In this document: one piece after another, positions 48,498 to 56,378 of the stretch
Numbering within the stretch: the first letter of the stretch is position 1
Layout: each line of letters begins with the position of its first letter
NCBI GenBank assembly: GCA_018650795.1
Contig: JABIFG010000282.1
Coordinates: 35,491-99,490 of the forward strand
Direction of reading: 5' to 3'
Source of the DNA: Fidelibacterota bacterium
Lineage (GTDB): Bacteria; Fidelibacterota; UBA8477; JABMPR01
Length of the DNA: 64,000 nt
The notes under the pieces: generated by a model
Told to the model about the DNA's origin: nothing
What the model saw: only the letters and a program-made list of their open reading frames with translations
Database searches by the model: none
Position numbers and translations under genes: made by a program

Positions 48498-48839
48498 TTA
48501 AATTTTTTTCTCAGTAATCAGATATGATTCCTCAAGCCATTTCTCCCAGATCTTTTTGGGGAGAGGCTCTTCTGCAGAAAATCTTGTTGTTACCCACGCA
48601 GTAGAACCAACTTCAAAACGCTTGGGCTTTTCATTGGCTAGTGTTTCGGCTTGTGGCATTGACCCCTTTAACTTAAACATGGCTTTAAAGCCAATGCCTT
48701 TGGCTCCAGGACCGATAAAGAGAAAGGATCCACGTTTAGTTTTGAAGGAGCTTTGATTACAAGAAGTCCCCGTAACCACTTCTTCAAAAGCTGTGGCCAT
48801 TTCTCTGATTGGATAAGTCGGGTCTCTGGAATCACTCAT
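48498..48839 (-). CDS. MmcQ/YjbR-like protein
   Basis: 113 residues. Composition and order (N-terminal helix, FIGPGAKGIGFKAMFKLKGS, then RFEVGSTAWVTTRFSAEEPL) fit the small MmcQ/YjbR-type or DUF1801-like fold. Function is unknown. It is the downstream gene of an XRE-family regulator, 35 bases apart on the same strand, and is convergent with the glycan cluster. Confidence 0.55.
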   Translation of the reverse strand: MSDSRDPTYPIREMATAFEEVVTGTSCNQSSFKTKRGSFLFIGPGAKGIGFKAMFKLKGSMPQAETLANEKPKRFEVGSTAWVTTRFSAEEPLPKKIWEKWLEESYLITEKKI

Positions 48840-48874
48840 AATTATTTCCTCTTATGTTCCCCCAAGATGCTGTG

Positions 48875-49240
48875 TTAATACCCCCAGGAATGACTTTTTG
48901 ATGCAGCTTCAGCCGGAGGGGGGGTTTCAACCCTCTCGGACTTGGATTTCTTTTTGGAAGGAGCATCGTTTTTTTCTGCTGTCAAGGCCAGCCCAAAAGG
49001 CTCCAACAACTTGAATACCCGTAAAACCTGAAGCATGGTCGACAGTTGAATTGAGCTACCCGCCTCGATACGTTCAATTGTGCGTTTGGAAACACCAGCT
49101 TTTTCGGCCAGACCAGCCTGGGTGAGTTTTGCCTGAATCCGCTGTTGGGTTAGACGAACTCCTATTTCATTCAACACAACTTCGGTCTTTGACGAGTTTT
49201 TGATCTTCATGATGTGGGTCCAATTCTTTGGGTTTGGCAA
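48875..49240 (-). CDS. XRE-family helix-turn-helix regulator
   Basis: 121 residues. The HTH lies at about 29-85, with LTQAGLAEKAGVSKRTIERI (recognition helix SKRTIERIE) and the following STMLQVLRVFKLLEPFGLAL. A charged C-terminal tail (KKKSKSERVETPPPAE) has no known domain. Another ATG at 49210 gives a shorter form that still keeps the HTH. It resembles HipB-like or Xre repressors, but no toxin partner is recognisable beside it. Confidence 0.82.
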   Translation of the reverse strand: MPNPKNWTHIMKIKNSSKTEVVLNEIGVRLTQQRIQAKLTQAGLAEKAGVSKRTIERIEAGSSIQLSTMLQVLRVFKLLEPFGLALTAEKNDAPSKKKSKSERVETPPPAEAASKSHSWGY

Positions 49241-49385
49241 TAATAAGAATCAGGACAGGGGAATACGAGGGAAAAAGAGAGGGATCGTCAGAGATGACGA
49301 CCCCCGTAAATGTGGACCGTGCGAAGGTTTCTAGCAAATATATGTTCCCCAGACGGGGACTCTAATCCCCGCCGGGAAGATATTA
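49241..49385. other. Intergenic hairpins between pepF and the XRE gene
   Basis: Two structures: TCGTCA-GAGA-TGACGA (49285-49300), a compact tetraloop stem, and GACGGGGA ... TCCCCGCC (49352-49373). The second is REP-like and similar in layout to the palindromes at 562 and 1573. Neither is followed by T residues. Confidence 0.5.
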
Positions 49386-51170
49386 TTATACCAACGCTTC
49401 CAGCTGATCTACCAGCGTTTCGATATACTTCAAACTTTTACGCCAGAAATCAGGATGATTAATGTCGGCCTCAACAATGGCAGTTAAATCAGCCGGACTT
49501 GCGGAACTACCCATGGAAAGGAACTGTTTGTATTTGGGTATAAACGAGTTGCCTTCTTCCAGATATTGCTGATACAAAGCAAAAACCAGCAAGTTGCCAA
49601 AATTGTAGGCATAGACATAAAAAGGGACATTAAAAATGTGGGGGATGGATGACCACTCCCAGGCATACTCAGGTGTGATAGTCACACTGTCACCAAACAT
49701 TTTCTCCAGCTCAGCAGTGTATAGCTCACAAAGTGCCTGAGGACTCTGGAGTTGTTCATTGATGGCTTTGTGTGAAGCAACCTCAAAACTACTGAACATA
49801 TTTTGGCGGTGTGAGCTTGCAAAAATGTCTTCCAGTTTGCTGGTGAGCATGGATTTTTTGACGTCCACGTCAGTTTCCTTCTTTAACAACGAATCTGTGA
49901 GCACCATCTCTGAGAAAATTGAAGCGGTTTCTGCAAGAGGTAAGATGGAGTGATAGTTCATCAATTTTTGCTTACTGGAAAGCATGGCGTGAATGGCGTG
50001 TCCTAATTCGTGTGCCATGGTGGAAACATCGCGAACCTTACCAGTGTAGTTCAATAAAACAAAGGGTTTCAGGTCGGGCGTTGAGCTGGCACAAAAGGCA
50101 CCACCCCGTTTACTGGGTTCGACGGGCGCATCAATCCGATTCTCGTCAAACATGGCTTTGGCCATCTCATAAAAATCATTGTCAAAGGATTTGAATCCCT
50201 CCAGAACCAGCGTCTTGGCCTCATCAAAGGGATAAGCTTTGGAAGACTGTGGGAGGGGGGCATAAATATCAGCCAGGGTCATCTCGTCCATCTCTAGCAT
50301 TTTTGCTTTCAGCTTATAGTAACGATTGACCAGGGAGTAGGACTCGGTGGTTACATCATTAAGCGCCTGAATGGCTTCATCGCTCAAATCATTGTGTGTA
50401 TTCATGGTGCTGATAGGTTGGTCAAAACCACGCAAATCAACTTCAATACCATGGTCTTTGACGAGAGCATTGTAGAGATGGTTGATGACCAGGGTATTGT
50501 CTTCATAACGGGAGAAAAACAGCTTCATGGCCCGTTGACGAACATCAGCATCTGGATGCTGTCGCATGGCACGTAGCTGATCACCATTAAGCGTTTTGGT
50601 TTCACCATCAGTCTCGAATTCAAAAGAAAAGGATGCGGTGAGTTCGCCATAGAGCTTTTGATGGGCATTACTACCATTCAGATCTTTAAGGTTAATGACC
50701 TGTTCTTCTTTTTCAGAGAGATTGTAGTGAGCATTTTTACGTTGCTTGGCGATTTTATATTCAAAATCAACCAGGGCTTCAGCGCCTTCAAACTTTGCAA
50801 ACTGCTCATCTGAAAGACCGCCTAATTCCAAGGTGAAAAAGACCAACAGGTTGGAGGTAGTAGAGGCGGATTGTTCAATTTTACCCAGGAGTGCTTTGAT
50901 CTTATCATCAGCAGTGTCAACCGCATATTCTAGATGCACAAATTGGCTTAAGCGATAGAGGGGAGCACTGATGGTTTCCAGCTCATTGTAGGCGATCGCC
51001 AGGGCTTCTGGTGTGAGACCTCCTAATTTCCCGCGATACTGTTCAACAAAAAGCTCTGCTTGTTGGCGGCTATCACTTAAAACGCTATCAATTTTTGGAT
51101 CATCCAGACCTGAGAAAAGTTCACTCAAATCCCAGCGAACATTTTCTGCTCCAGTTGCTTGTGTACTCAT
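49386..51170 (-). CDS. pepF: Oligoendopeptidase F (M3 family)
   Basis: Cytoplasmic zinc metallopeptidase that degrades short peptides. 594 residues. The helical N-terminal domain opens ENVRWDLSELFSGLDDP. The zinc site is in STMAHELGHAIHAML (HExxH, about 386-400), with a second glutamate downstream in SIFSEMVLTD. Stands alone on the minus strand and is divergent from the GroES-like gene. Confidence 0.94.
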   Translation of the reverse strand: MSTQATGAENVRWDLSELFSGLDDPKIDSVLSDSRQQAELFVEQYRGKLGGLTPEALAIAYNELETISAPLYRLSQFVHLEYAVDTADDKIKALLGKIEQSASTTSNLLVFFTLELGGLSDEQFAKFEGAEALVDFEYKIAKQRKNAHYNLSEKEEQVINLKDLNGSNAHQKLYGELTASFSFEFETDGETKTLNGDQLRAMRQHPDADVRQRAMKLFFSRYEDNTLVINHLYNALVKDHGIEVDLRGFDQPISTMNTHNDLSDEAIQALNDVTTESYSLVNRYYKLKAKMLEMDEMTLADIYAPLPQSSKAYPFDEAKTLVLEGFKSFDNDFYEMAKAMFDENRIDAPVEPSKRGGAFCASSTPDLKPFVLLNYTGKVRDVSTMAHELGHAIHAMLSSKQKLMNYHSILPLAETASIFSEMVLTDSLLKKETDVDVKKSMLTSKLEDIFASSHRQNMFSSFEVASHKAINEQLQSPQALCELYTAELEKMFGDSVTITPEYAWEWSSIPHIFNVPFYVYAYNFGNLLVFALYQQYLEEGNSFIPKYKQFLSMGSSASPADLTAIVEADINHPDFWRKSLKYIETLVDQLEALV

Positions 51171-51432
51171 ATATTTCTCCCAATTATTCAGTATAAAATT
51201 TTCACTCCAAACTAATCGAGGTGAATACCGATATTAAGAGAATTCGACTTATTCTAGACGGGCTCTTTTCAACCACGGATACACAGATTTGTACAGCTTT
51301 GTTTTTAGATGTTTTTGACATGTATTAGTTCGTCACGGGTCGGTATGAACTGAGGTTAGAGGGATAAAAAGTTTCGCGCGAAATAACACAAGAAGCATTA
51401 GCTTGTATGAAGCAACAGAACAGGAATCAAAC

Positions 51433-51822
51433 ATGGCAAAAAACCTAAATAAACTCAAAGTAATTGGTGATCGGGTGCTCATCTACCCCGATTCAGGTCA
51501 GGATCGCACATCCTCTGGTCTATATTTACCTCCGACAGTTACGGAGAAGGATTTGGTACAGGGAGGCTTCGTCGTTGCTGTAGGTCCCGGGACACCCCTG
51601 GCAAGCACGGAGGGAGAAGACGATGTCTGGCAAGCTTCAGATTCAAGTAAAGTGAAATTCATCCCCCTGGAGATTGAAGTGGGTGATTATGCGCTGTATT
51701 TGAAGAAGTTCGCTATTGATATTAAGTATCAAGACGAAAAATATATCATCGTACCCATGTCAGGGATTCTTGTGGTGGAACGTGATGATGAGAGTATTGA
51801 CTTGAGTCAGATATTAAAATAA
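51433..51822 (+). CDS. GroES-like co-chaperonin paralogue
   Basis: 129 residues from ATG 51433, which has AGGAA just upstream; the frame is open to 51403. The Cpn10 fold is recognisable: LNKLKVIGDRVLIYPDSG at the start, TSSGLYLPPTV (mobile-loop region, about 28-38), GGFVVAVGPGTP, and KYIIVPMSGILVVE at the C-terminus. It is longer than GroES (about 97) owing to an insertion around 60-85. No groEL follows, so it may be a specialised paralogue. No CIRCE-type operator was seen upstream. Confidence 0.85.
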   Translation: MAKNLNKLKVIGDRVLIYPDSGQDRTSSGLYLPPTVTEKDLVQGGFVVAVGPGTPLASTEGEDDVWQASDSSKVKFIPLEIEVGDYALYLKKFAIDIKYQDEKYIIVPMSGILVVERDDESIDLSQILK

Positions 51823-51838
51823 GAAGGCGAGCATAAAA

Positions 51839-52108
51839 ATGGCAAGCAATCAGATCAACATGAAAGACCTATTCACCTTACTTGTGAATCAATTAAGTGC
51901 TGGGGCCTGGTCTCAACTGGGTAAAACCCCCAACCCAATCACGGGCAAACCGGAGATGAATCTGGAAGCGGCAGCTGTCAGTATTGGAATTTTGGAAGCC
52001 CTCCTTTTTAAGACAGCGGGTAACCTGACTCGCCAGGAAGACGCCCTACTTTCTGATAAGGTCCGCGAGTTGAAATTAAGCTTGCAGGAAGAATCAAATA
52101 AAAGATAG
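51839..52108 (+). CDS. DUF1844 domain protein
   Basis: 89 residues. MKDLFTLLVNQLSAGAWSQLGKTPNPITGKPE and a LEAAAVSIGILEALLFKT helix are typical of the small DUF1844 family found in planctomycetes and FCB bacteria; its role is unknown. It follows the GroES-like gene by 16 bases with an AAGGCGAG ribosome site. It is the last gene before the candidate end of the cassette array. Confidence 0.8.
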   Translation: MASNQINMKDLFTLLVNQLSAGAWSQLGKTPNPITGKPEMNLEAAAVSIGILEALLFKTAGNLTRQEDALLSDKVRELKLSLQEESNKR

Positions 52109-52179
52109 AAGTCAACTTTTGAATACCCCAAAACTATATCTTGTGGGTAAATGAAACAGATGCCGAACCAGCTTATCCA

Positions 52180-52219
52180 GGCTAACCCACCTGAGATTAA
52201 ACACAGCGCTTTGTTAGGT
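52180..52219 (-). repeat. Possible degenerate terminal attC
   Basis: On the minus strand ACCTAAC (52219-52213) could be an R'' box and GTTAGCC (52186-52180) an R' box, with only about 26 bases between. The reductase stop codon lies within the R''-like box, just as in true cassettes. The arms pair poorly, so this may be an eroded last attC or chance. Confidence 0.35.
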
Positions 52220-53224
52220 TTCTGATCCAACAGTAATAATCACATGGCCTTTTTTATGTCCCCGGTCAACGTATTTGTGAGCTTCCACAATTTGATCGAG
52301 AGAATAACGTTTATCTATAACTGCTTTAATTTCACGCTTCTCCATAAGCTCTTGCAGGAATATGAGCTCTTCAATATCCAGTTTCAAACTACCAGAAGAC
52401 TTGAGTACGTTCAGATACACACCTCCAGGCTTTAATATGTTTTTACATTGAGAAGGTGAAGCCTTGCCAACGGCATCAAAAACGACATCATACATCTCAG
52501 CATTTTTTGTGAAATCTTCTCGCGTATAATCAATAGCTTTGTTCGCACCCAGTGATCGAACCATATTCATGTTTCTCGTGCTGCATACGCCGACGACTTC
52601 TGCCCCCATATATTTGGCGAGCTGAACGGTAAAAGTTCCTACGCTACCTGAAGCACCATAAATAAGAATTTTTTGGTTCCTCTGAAGATTAGCTCTTCTT
52701 AGAAAACGTAACGCAGTGATGCCCCCATTGGGAACAGGTGCAGCCTCTGCATAGGACATATTGGCGGGTATTTTTGCTAACACACCATTTTCTGGCAAGC
52801 ACTTATACTCAGCATGGGCACCAAAACTCATTTCGGTGGCCGCAAACACCTTATCTCCTGGCTTGAAAAGGGTAACATCTCCACCGATTGCTTCGATTTC
52901 TCCAGCGAGCTCCATCCCCAATATCTTTTTACGTGGTCCCCTGAAACCAATCATAAATCGCATGATCGGTTTGAACAAAACATCCTGAACCTTGCCTAAT
53001 CCGGGTTTAAAGCCTCGAATTTTAGTATCCCCAATATGCACAGTGGTTGCACGAATTTTTATCAACACCTCATCGTCTTTAGGTGTCGGTTTTTCAATGT
53101 CTCGGACCTCAAGTACCTCAGGAGGTCCATATTTTGTACAGATGACTGCTTTCATTTTTAAAAAGTCTGAGTACGTTTCCAAATGTTCCCTTTTTGTTGT
53201 TCCGTGCCATATTCTAGCAATCAT
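52214..53224 (-). CDS. Zinc-less MDR-family NAD(P)-dependent oxidoreductase
   Basis: Medium-chain reductase, quinone-oxidoreductase type. The catalytic protein starts at MKAVICTKYGPPEVLEV (ATG 53155, 313 residues). The Rossmann glycine motif is YGASGSVGTFTVQLAKYMGA (about 148-167). The longer frame from 53224 adds MIARIWHGTTKREHLETY, which resembles the start of antibiotic-biosynthesis monooxygenases, not of reductases. This hints at a fused or remodelled cassette. The stop overlaps an R''-like box. It is probably the last or next-to-last cassette. Confidence 0.85.
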   Translation of the reverse strand: MIARIWHGTTKREHLETYSDFLKMKAVICTKYGPPEVLEVRDIEKPTPKDDEVLIKIRATTVHIGDTKIRGFKPGLGKVQDVLFKPIMRFMIGFRGPRKKILGMELAGEIEAIGGDVTLFKPGDKVFAATEMSFGAHAEYKCLPENGVLAKIPANMSYAEAAPVPNGGITALRFLRRANLQRNQKILIYGASGSVGTFTVQLAKYMGAEVVGVCSTRNMNMVRSLGANKAIDYTREDFTKNAEMYDVVFDAVGKASPSQCKNILKPGGVYLNVLKSSGSLKLDIEELIFLQELMEKREIKAVIDKRYSLDQIVEAHKYVDRGHKKGHVIITVGSET

Positions 53225-53252
53225 AAGTACTTTCTAATCTGTTTTTAGTTGC

Positions 53253-53376
53253 GTATAACGTCCTGAGTTTGAGCTGCTTCTGTATGAGGTGTGACTTTGT
53301 ATAATCGGTGCATCCTGAGACAATATTTCAGTAAAGCATTCCATTTTAGTTAGTCCGCCTTAAGCCTTTCTTAGGC
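53253..53376 (-). repeat. attC 1 (after the GNAT cassette), subfamily B
   Basis: R' GTTATAC (53259-53253) is intact; R'' GCCTAAG has lost the final C and overlaps the GNAT stop codon. Inner arms are TTTGAGCTGC and CCGCCTTAAGCC. The central part differs from the main attC type and matches attC 10. Confidence 0.8.
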
Positions 53377-53844
53377 AATAGGTTTTGCTAAGATTCGTGA
53401 CTGAATGTCATAGCCATCAGATTTATAAAATGCCTGTGCAGATGTGTTGAATTCCATTACCTCAAGACGTATTTCCTTAGCGCCTGACTTCTTTGCCCAT
53501 AATTCAACTTTATCCATTAGCGACCTGCCAATACCTTTTGAGCGGTGTTCCTTTGACACTACAATTGTTCCCACTCTACAAATTTTATCCTTTGAGAGAA
53601 AAACCACCTTCAAATTCTGTGTGATTCTTGCTGTAATAAATCCTTGGATCTTATCTTCATGTCTAGCTACGAAAAAAATGCTATTTTCAGAATCTATTAG
53701 AGCTCGCCAAAAGTCTTTGTCGCTCCCCATTGTTGCCGGTGAATTAAATACTGTGGGTACATTATTATGGTGATCCCAGTTGATTTGATTAGAAAGAACA
53801 CATATCGCGTCTAAATCAGCACTCGAAGCTTCAGTAATATTCAT
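53371..53844 (-). CDS. GNAT N-acetyltransferase (integron cassette)
   Basis: 157 residues from ATG 53844 with AGGA four bases upstream. A longer open frame to 53943 must be rejected, because its extra 33 codons translate the neighbouring attC. Motif A is VSKEHRSKGIGRSLMDKVEL (R/QxxGxG/A, about 88-107), followed by RLEVMEFNTSAQAFYKSDGY. The stop codon lies in the R'' box of attC 1. Related enzymes acetylate amines or antibiotics; the substrate is unknown. Confidence 0.88.
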   Translation of the reverse strand: MNITEASSADLDAICVLSNQINWDHHNNVPTVFNSPATMGSDKDFWRALIDSENSIFFVARHEDKIQGFITARITQNLKVVFLSKDKICRVGTIVVSKEHRSKGIGRSLMDKVELWAKKSGAKEIRLEVMEFNTSAQAFYKSDGYDIQSRILAKPIA

Positions 53845-53856
53845 AATTTCCTGTTT

Positions 53857-53981
53857 GCCGAATGTCTTTGGTTTGAGCTGTTTCCCGAAATAGACTCGAC
53901 TTGTTCGATAATTGTATCCGTCCACATCATTTTCGTCTTGCACCCCTCTGCATTTGAGTCCGCTCGAAACCTTTGCTAGAG
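53857..53981 (-). repeat. attC 2 (after the permease cassette), both boxes eroded
   Basis: Main-type centre (AGACTCG ... ATTGTATCC ... CCACATCATT) is conserved, but R' reads ATTCGGC and R'' reads CTCTAGC. Both conserved AAC/GTT cores are lost, so the site is probably inactive. Confidence 0.75.
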
Positions 53982-54000
53982 GGCTGGCTTTTACACCTAT

Positions 54001-54525
54001 TTATAATTTGGTGCTAGAAAAAAAGTAATTCGCAATTAGTCCGGCAACGGGCGGAAATATTAAAGTTGACGCAAGCCTGATGAGCGTAAATTTCCAACCA
54101 AGTATACCCACTTCCATCGGTATGCGTCCAACAGCCCAAAGCGACCATCCAGTTAAAAATGCCACCATTGTCCCTATATTTGCACCAGAATTTAAAAGGC
54201 CTGCAACTATTGGAAGACTTACATAGGGACCGCCTGGGGCTAAGCCTCCGGCAATGGATCCAACTAATATTCCACGAAACCCAGATTCAGCACCAATCCA
54301 TTTTGAAAGCATTTCTTTTGGTAATAGTATTGGAACCATACCTGCAATCACGAAGGCAAAAAGTAATAGGGGTAAGATTTGAACAAACATTGTAAAGGCG
54401 GATCGTAAACCTATCAGATGCTCACCTTCACCACGATTATACCCAATAAGCAGAAACACTATAGCAAGCATGCCCATGATAAGAGTTGGGATTAACATTT
54501 TATTAATATTCCTTTTCGCTGTCAA
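54001..54525 (-). CDS. Permease, ArsP/DUF318-like, short (integron cassette)
   Basis: 174 residues with four to five membrane helices. SIAGGLAPGGPYVSLPIVAG (about 90-110) resembles the core of DUF318/ArsP permeases, which are about twice as long, so this is a half-size member. Either TTG 54525 (AGGA five bases upstream) or ATG 54498 may be the start. The cassette carries attC 2 and begins 38 bases after the R' box of attC 3. Confidence 0.7.
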   Translation of the reverse strand: MTAKRNINKMLIPTLIMGMLAIVFLLIGYNRGEGEHLIGLRSAFTMFVQILPLLLFAFVIAGMVPILLPKEMLSKWIGAESGFRGILVGSIAGGLAPGGPYVSLPIVAGLLNSGANIGTMVAFLTGWSLWAVGRIPMEVGILGWKFTLIRLASTLIFPPVAGLIANYFFSSTKL

Positions 54526-54562
54526 ATTGGTCCTTTTGGCCGATTGTTGATAGATGACCCCC

Positions 54563-54686
54563 CCCTAACGCTTTAGGCTTGAGCTGCCCGTATCTAAGCA
54601 GTCGATTAGTATGATATTCTGTATATTCATCTTCATAATCGTTTTGCGATCCTCTCAAGAAGGTCAGAATGAAGCCTTTGTTAGGT
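54563..54686 (-). repeat. attC 3 (after the CPBP cassette)
   Basis: R' GTTAGGG (54569-54563) and R'' ACCTAAC (54686-54680) are 124 bases apart. Inner arms GCTTTAGGCTTGAGCTGC and TGAAGCC are conserved; the centre is divergent. Confidence 0.87.
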
Positions 54687-54716
54687 GTTTGGATTCCCAA
54701 CTAAAAATTTCAGACT

Positions 54717-55436
54717 TTAGAGAACTCTATCAATCATGGACATACTATTAAGTGCAGCGTGAGCAATAATTAATGGCCATAAATTTCGTCCAAAAGCCAC
54801 ATATGCTATTCCCATGACCAAACCAATTATGCCAACAGTTATTGATCTTTCTGAAAGATTATGTGAGTGTCTAAATCCAAAAATTGCTGCTTGTAATAGC
54901 ACTGCAAGTATTGTGGCGAACGAGGTCTTTGAAAACAATTTTTCTAACCAGTTCAATAAGAATCCTCTATCCAATAATTCTTCCAAAAAAGATTCGATTA
55001 AAACCATTGAAATTATTGAAAAGAAAAGCGGCCAGCTTCCTTTAAGATCGCCAAATTTTGTATCCGCACTCTCTGGGGTTGCATCAGGTGTTGTCAGAAA
55101 GGGCAGTTGATCTTTAAACAGATTAAAAACCAATATGAATGTTATCGCTGAAACTAGAATCAAGCCCGAGAGCAGTAGCGTTTTCTTAAAGTTATCAGGC
55201 TTGTGTAAACCTAACTCTTTCCACGTCACGCCTCTTGCCCTCATTCTCCAAGTAGCTACAACGAGAGTAGAAAATGACCAGAAAAGACCGTTTGCAAGGA
55301 AGCCTAAACTGGGGAAATATATTTCTCTGACCAAAAACATTGTAAAGAGATAAATCACCAAGTCAAAGAAAATCCCTTTATAGTCAGCTGGTTTCATGAT
55401 TTTTGCTTCAGTATTAATATTATTCACCATGTTCAT
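54717..55436 (-). CDS. CPBP family intramembrane glutamic protease (integron cassette)
   Basis: 239 residues with seven to eight membrane helices. The three CPBP motifs are visible: EELLDRGFL (EExxxR, about 168-176), FGFRHSH (FxxxH, about 190-196) and HAALNS (HxxxN, about 226-231). Bacterial members process CAAX-like or bacteriocin-related substrates and confer self-immunity. Which applies here is unknown. The cassette ends with attC 3. Confidence 0.88.
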   Translation of the reverse strand: MNMVNNINTEAKIMKPADYKGIFFDLVIYLFTMFLVREIYFPSLGFLANGLFWSFSTLVVATWRMRARGVTWKELGLHKPDNFKKTLLLSGLILVSAITFILVFNLFKDQLPFLTTPDATPESADTKFGDLKGSWPLFFSIISMVLIESFLEELLDRGFLLNWLEKLFSKTSFATILAVLLQAAIFGFRHSHNLSERSITVGIIGLVMGIAYVAFGRNLWPLIIAHAALNSMSMIDRVL

Positions 55437-55495
55437 GCTTGTTTGAATTCCTTTTTTTCAGCCGCTTCCAGTGCACAGTAACTCTATTGTAAATA

Positions 55496-55726
55496 CACCC
55501 AACGCTTTAGGCTTGCGCTGCTTCCCAAAGCAGACTCGCTTAGTTCGATAATTGTATCCATCCACATCATTTCGGACTTCCTCTCGTCACTCTGTGTGTC
55601 GAAGACCCCGCCGGAGGGGAACGCGAAGTGTCGGGGTTAGTCAGCTCTAAGCCTTGGGTCGTGGCAAAGGACATCGATTTCAATTGCAGCGCGACCCGCG
55701 ACTCCGTGAGCAGGGGTTTGTTATAC
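55496..55726 (-). repeat. attC 4, extended and chimeric (after the YdeI-like cassette)
   Basis: About 231 bases. The low-coordinate arm (ACGCTTTAGGCTTGCGCTGC, R' eroded to GTTGGGT) and the centre are of the main type. A main-type 3' arm, CAGCTCTAAGCC, ends at 55653 without a GTTAG. A second, GC-rich arm then follows to the R'' box GTATAAC (55726-55720), which overlaps the YdeI stop. It looks like two attC ends fused. Confidence 0.7.
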
Positions 55727-56323
55727 CTTTTTAGTCTTGTCAGAGCCAAAGCCCGGCTTTTCTTCGCGGACAAGCATATCCATGAATTTTGCAAATCGCC
55801 TCTGTCTGGTTTCTGGTTTCTTCGCACTTGTCAATCCGTACGCGATGACGTAACGGCTCGATTTATTGAGCGTTTCAAAGAATTGGTTCGCCTTCGGCTT
55901 GCTTTGCAGTGCTGCCAAGAAATCCGCAGGCACTTCCAGCTCACTTGCCGTATTGGCGTTCTCCCAGCGGCCGTCCGCTTTGGCTGCACGAATATGCACG
56001 AGGCCTGACTCCGTCATTCGACCCTCGCTTATCAAACGCTCCGCATGCTCTCTGTTCCTTTTTGACCAGTTGCTTCGCGTCGTTCTTGGAGTGACGCGTT
56101 GGAGATAGGCTTGGTCATCGATTGACTTCTTGACACCGTCGATCCAGCCCCAGCACAGCGTCTCAATCACGACATCGTCCCAAGTCACGCTCAGAATGCC
56201 AGTCTTTTTCTTGAATATCTTCACCCAGAGCTCACTTTCGGTGGCATGATTCACCATGAGCCACTGGCCGAGATATTTCGGCTTTGCAAATGTCATAATT
56301 CTATCTGGATCGGGTTCAGGCAT
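55721..56323 (-). CDS. YdeI/OmpD-associated family protein (integron cassette)
   Basis: 200 residues. Landmarks of the family: ESELWVKIFKKKTGILSVTW, ETLCWGWIDGVKKSIDD (about 55-71), FTPRTTRSNWSKRN-like VTPRTTRSNWSKRN and a C-terminal SSRYVIAYGLTSAKKPETRQ. Function is unknown. Base composition is clearly more GC-rich than neighbouring cassettes, pointing to a different source. Its attC is the chimeric site 4. Confidence 0.87.
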   Translation of the reverse strand: MPEPDPDRIMTFAKPKYLGQWLMVNHATESELWVKIFKKKTGILSVTWDDVVIETLCWGWIDGVKKSIDDQAYLQRVTPRTTRSNWSKRNREHAERLISEGRMTESGLVHIRAAKADGRWENANTASELEVPADFLAALQSKPKANQFFETLNKSSRYVIAYGLTSAKKPETRQRRFAKFMDMLVREEKPGFGSDKTKKV

Positions 56324-56341
56324 GAAACTAGATTCTCCTCG

Positions 56342-56368
56342 GTATAACGCTCTACGCTTTTGTTATGC
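56342..56368 (-). repeat. attC 5, collapsed to 27 bp (after methyltransferase 1)
   Basis: R'' GCATAAC (56368-56362) and R' GTTATAC (56348-56342) remain, but only 13 bases separate them (AAAAGCGTAGAGC). The L arms and centre are deleted. It cannot fold into a normal attC, so this junction is probably frozen. Confidence 0.7.
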
Positions 56369-56378
56369 GCATCACTGT

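Noticed and set aside
51171..51432. Region upstream of the GroES-like gene checked for a CIRCE operator
   Set aside because: No TTAGCACTC-type inverted repeat is present.
53845..53943. N-terminal extension of the GNAT cassette gene (33 extra codons)
   Set aside because: These codons translate attC 2; a proper ribosome site and family start are at ATG 53844.
55567..55827. Minus-strand open frame of 86 codons in attC 4
   Set aside because: It is the translation of the chimeric attC and the YdeI end in another frame.
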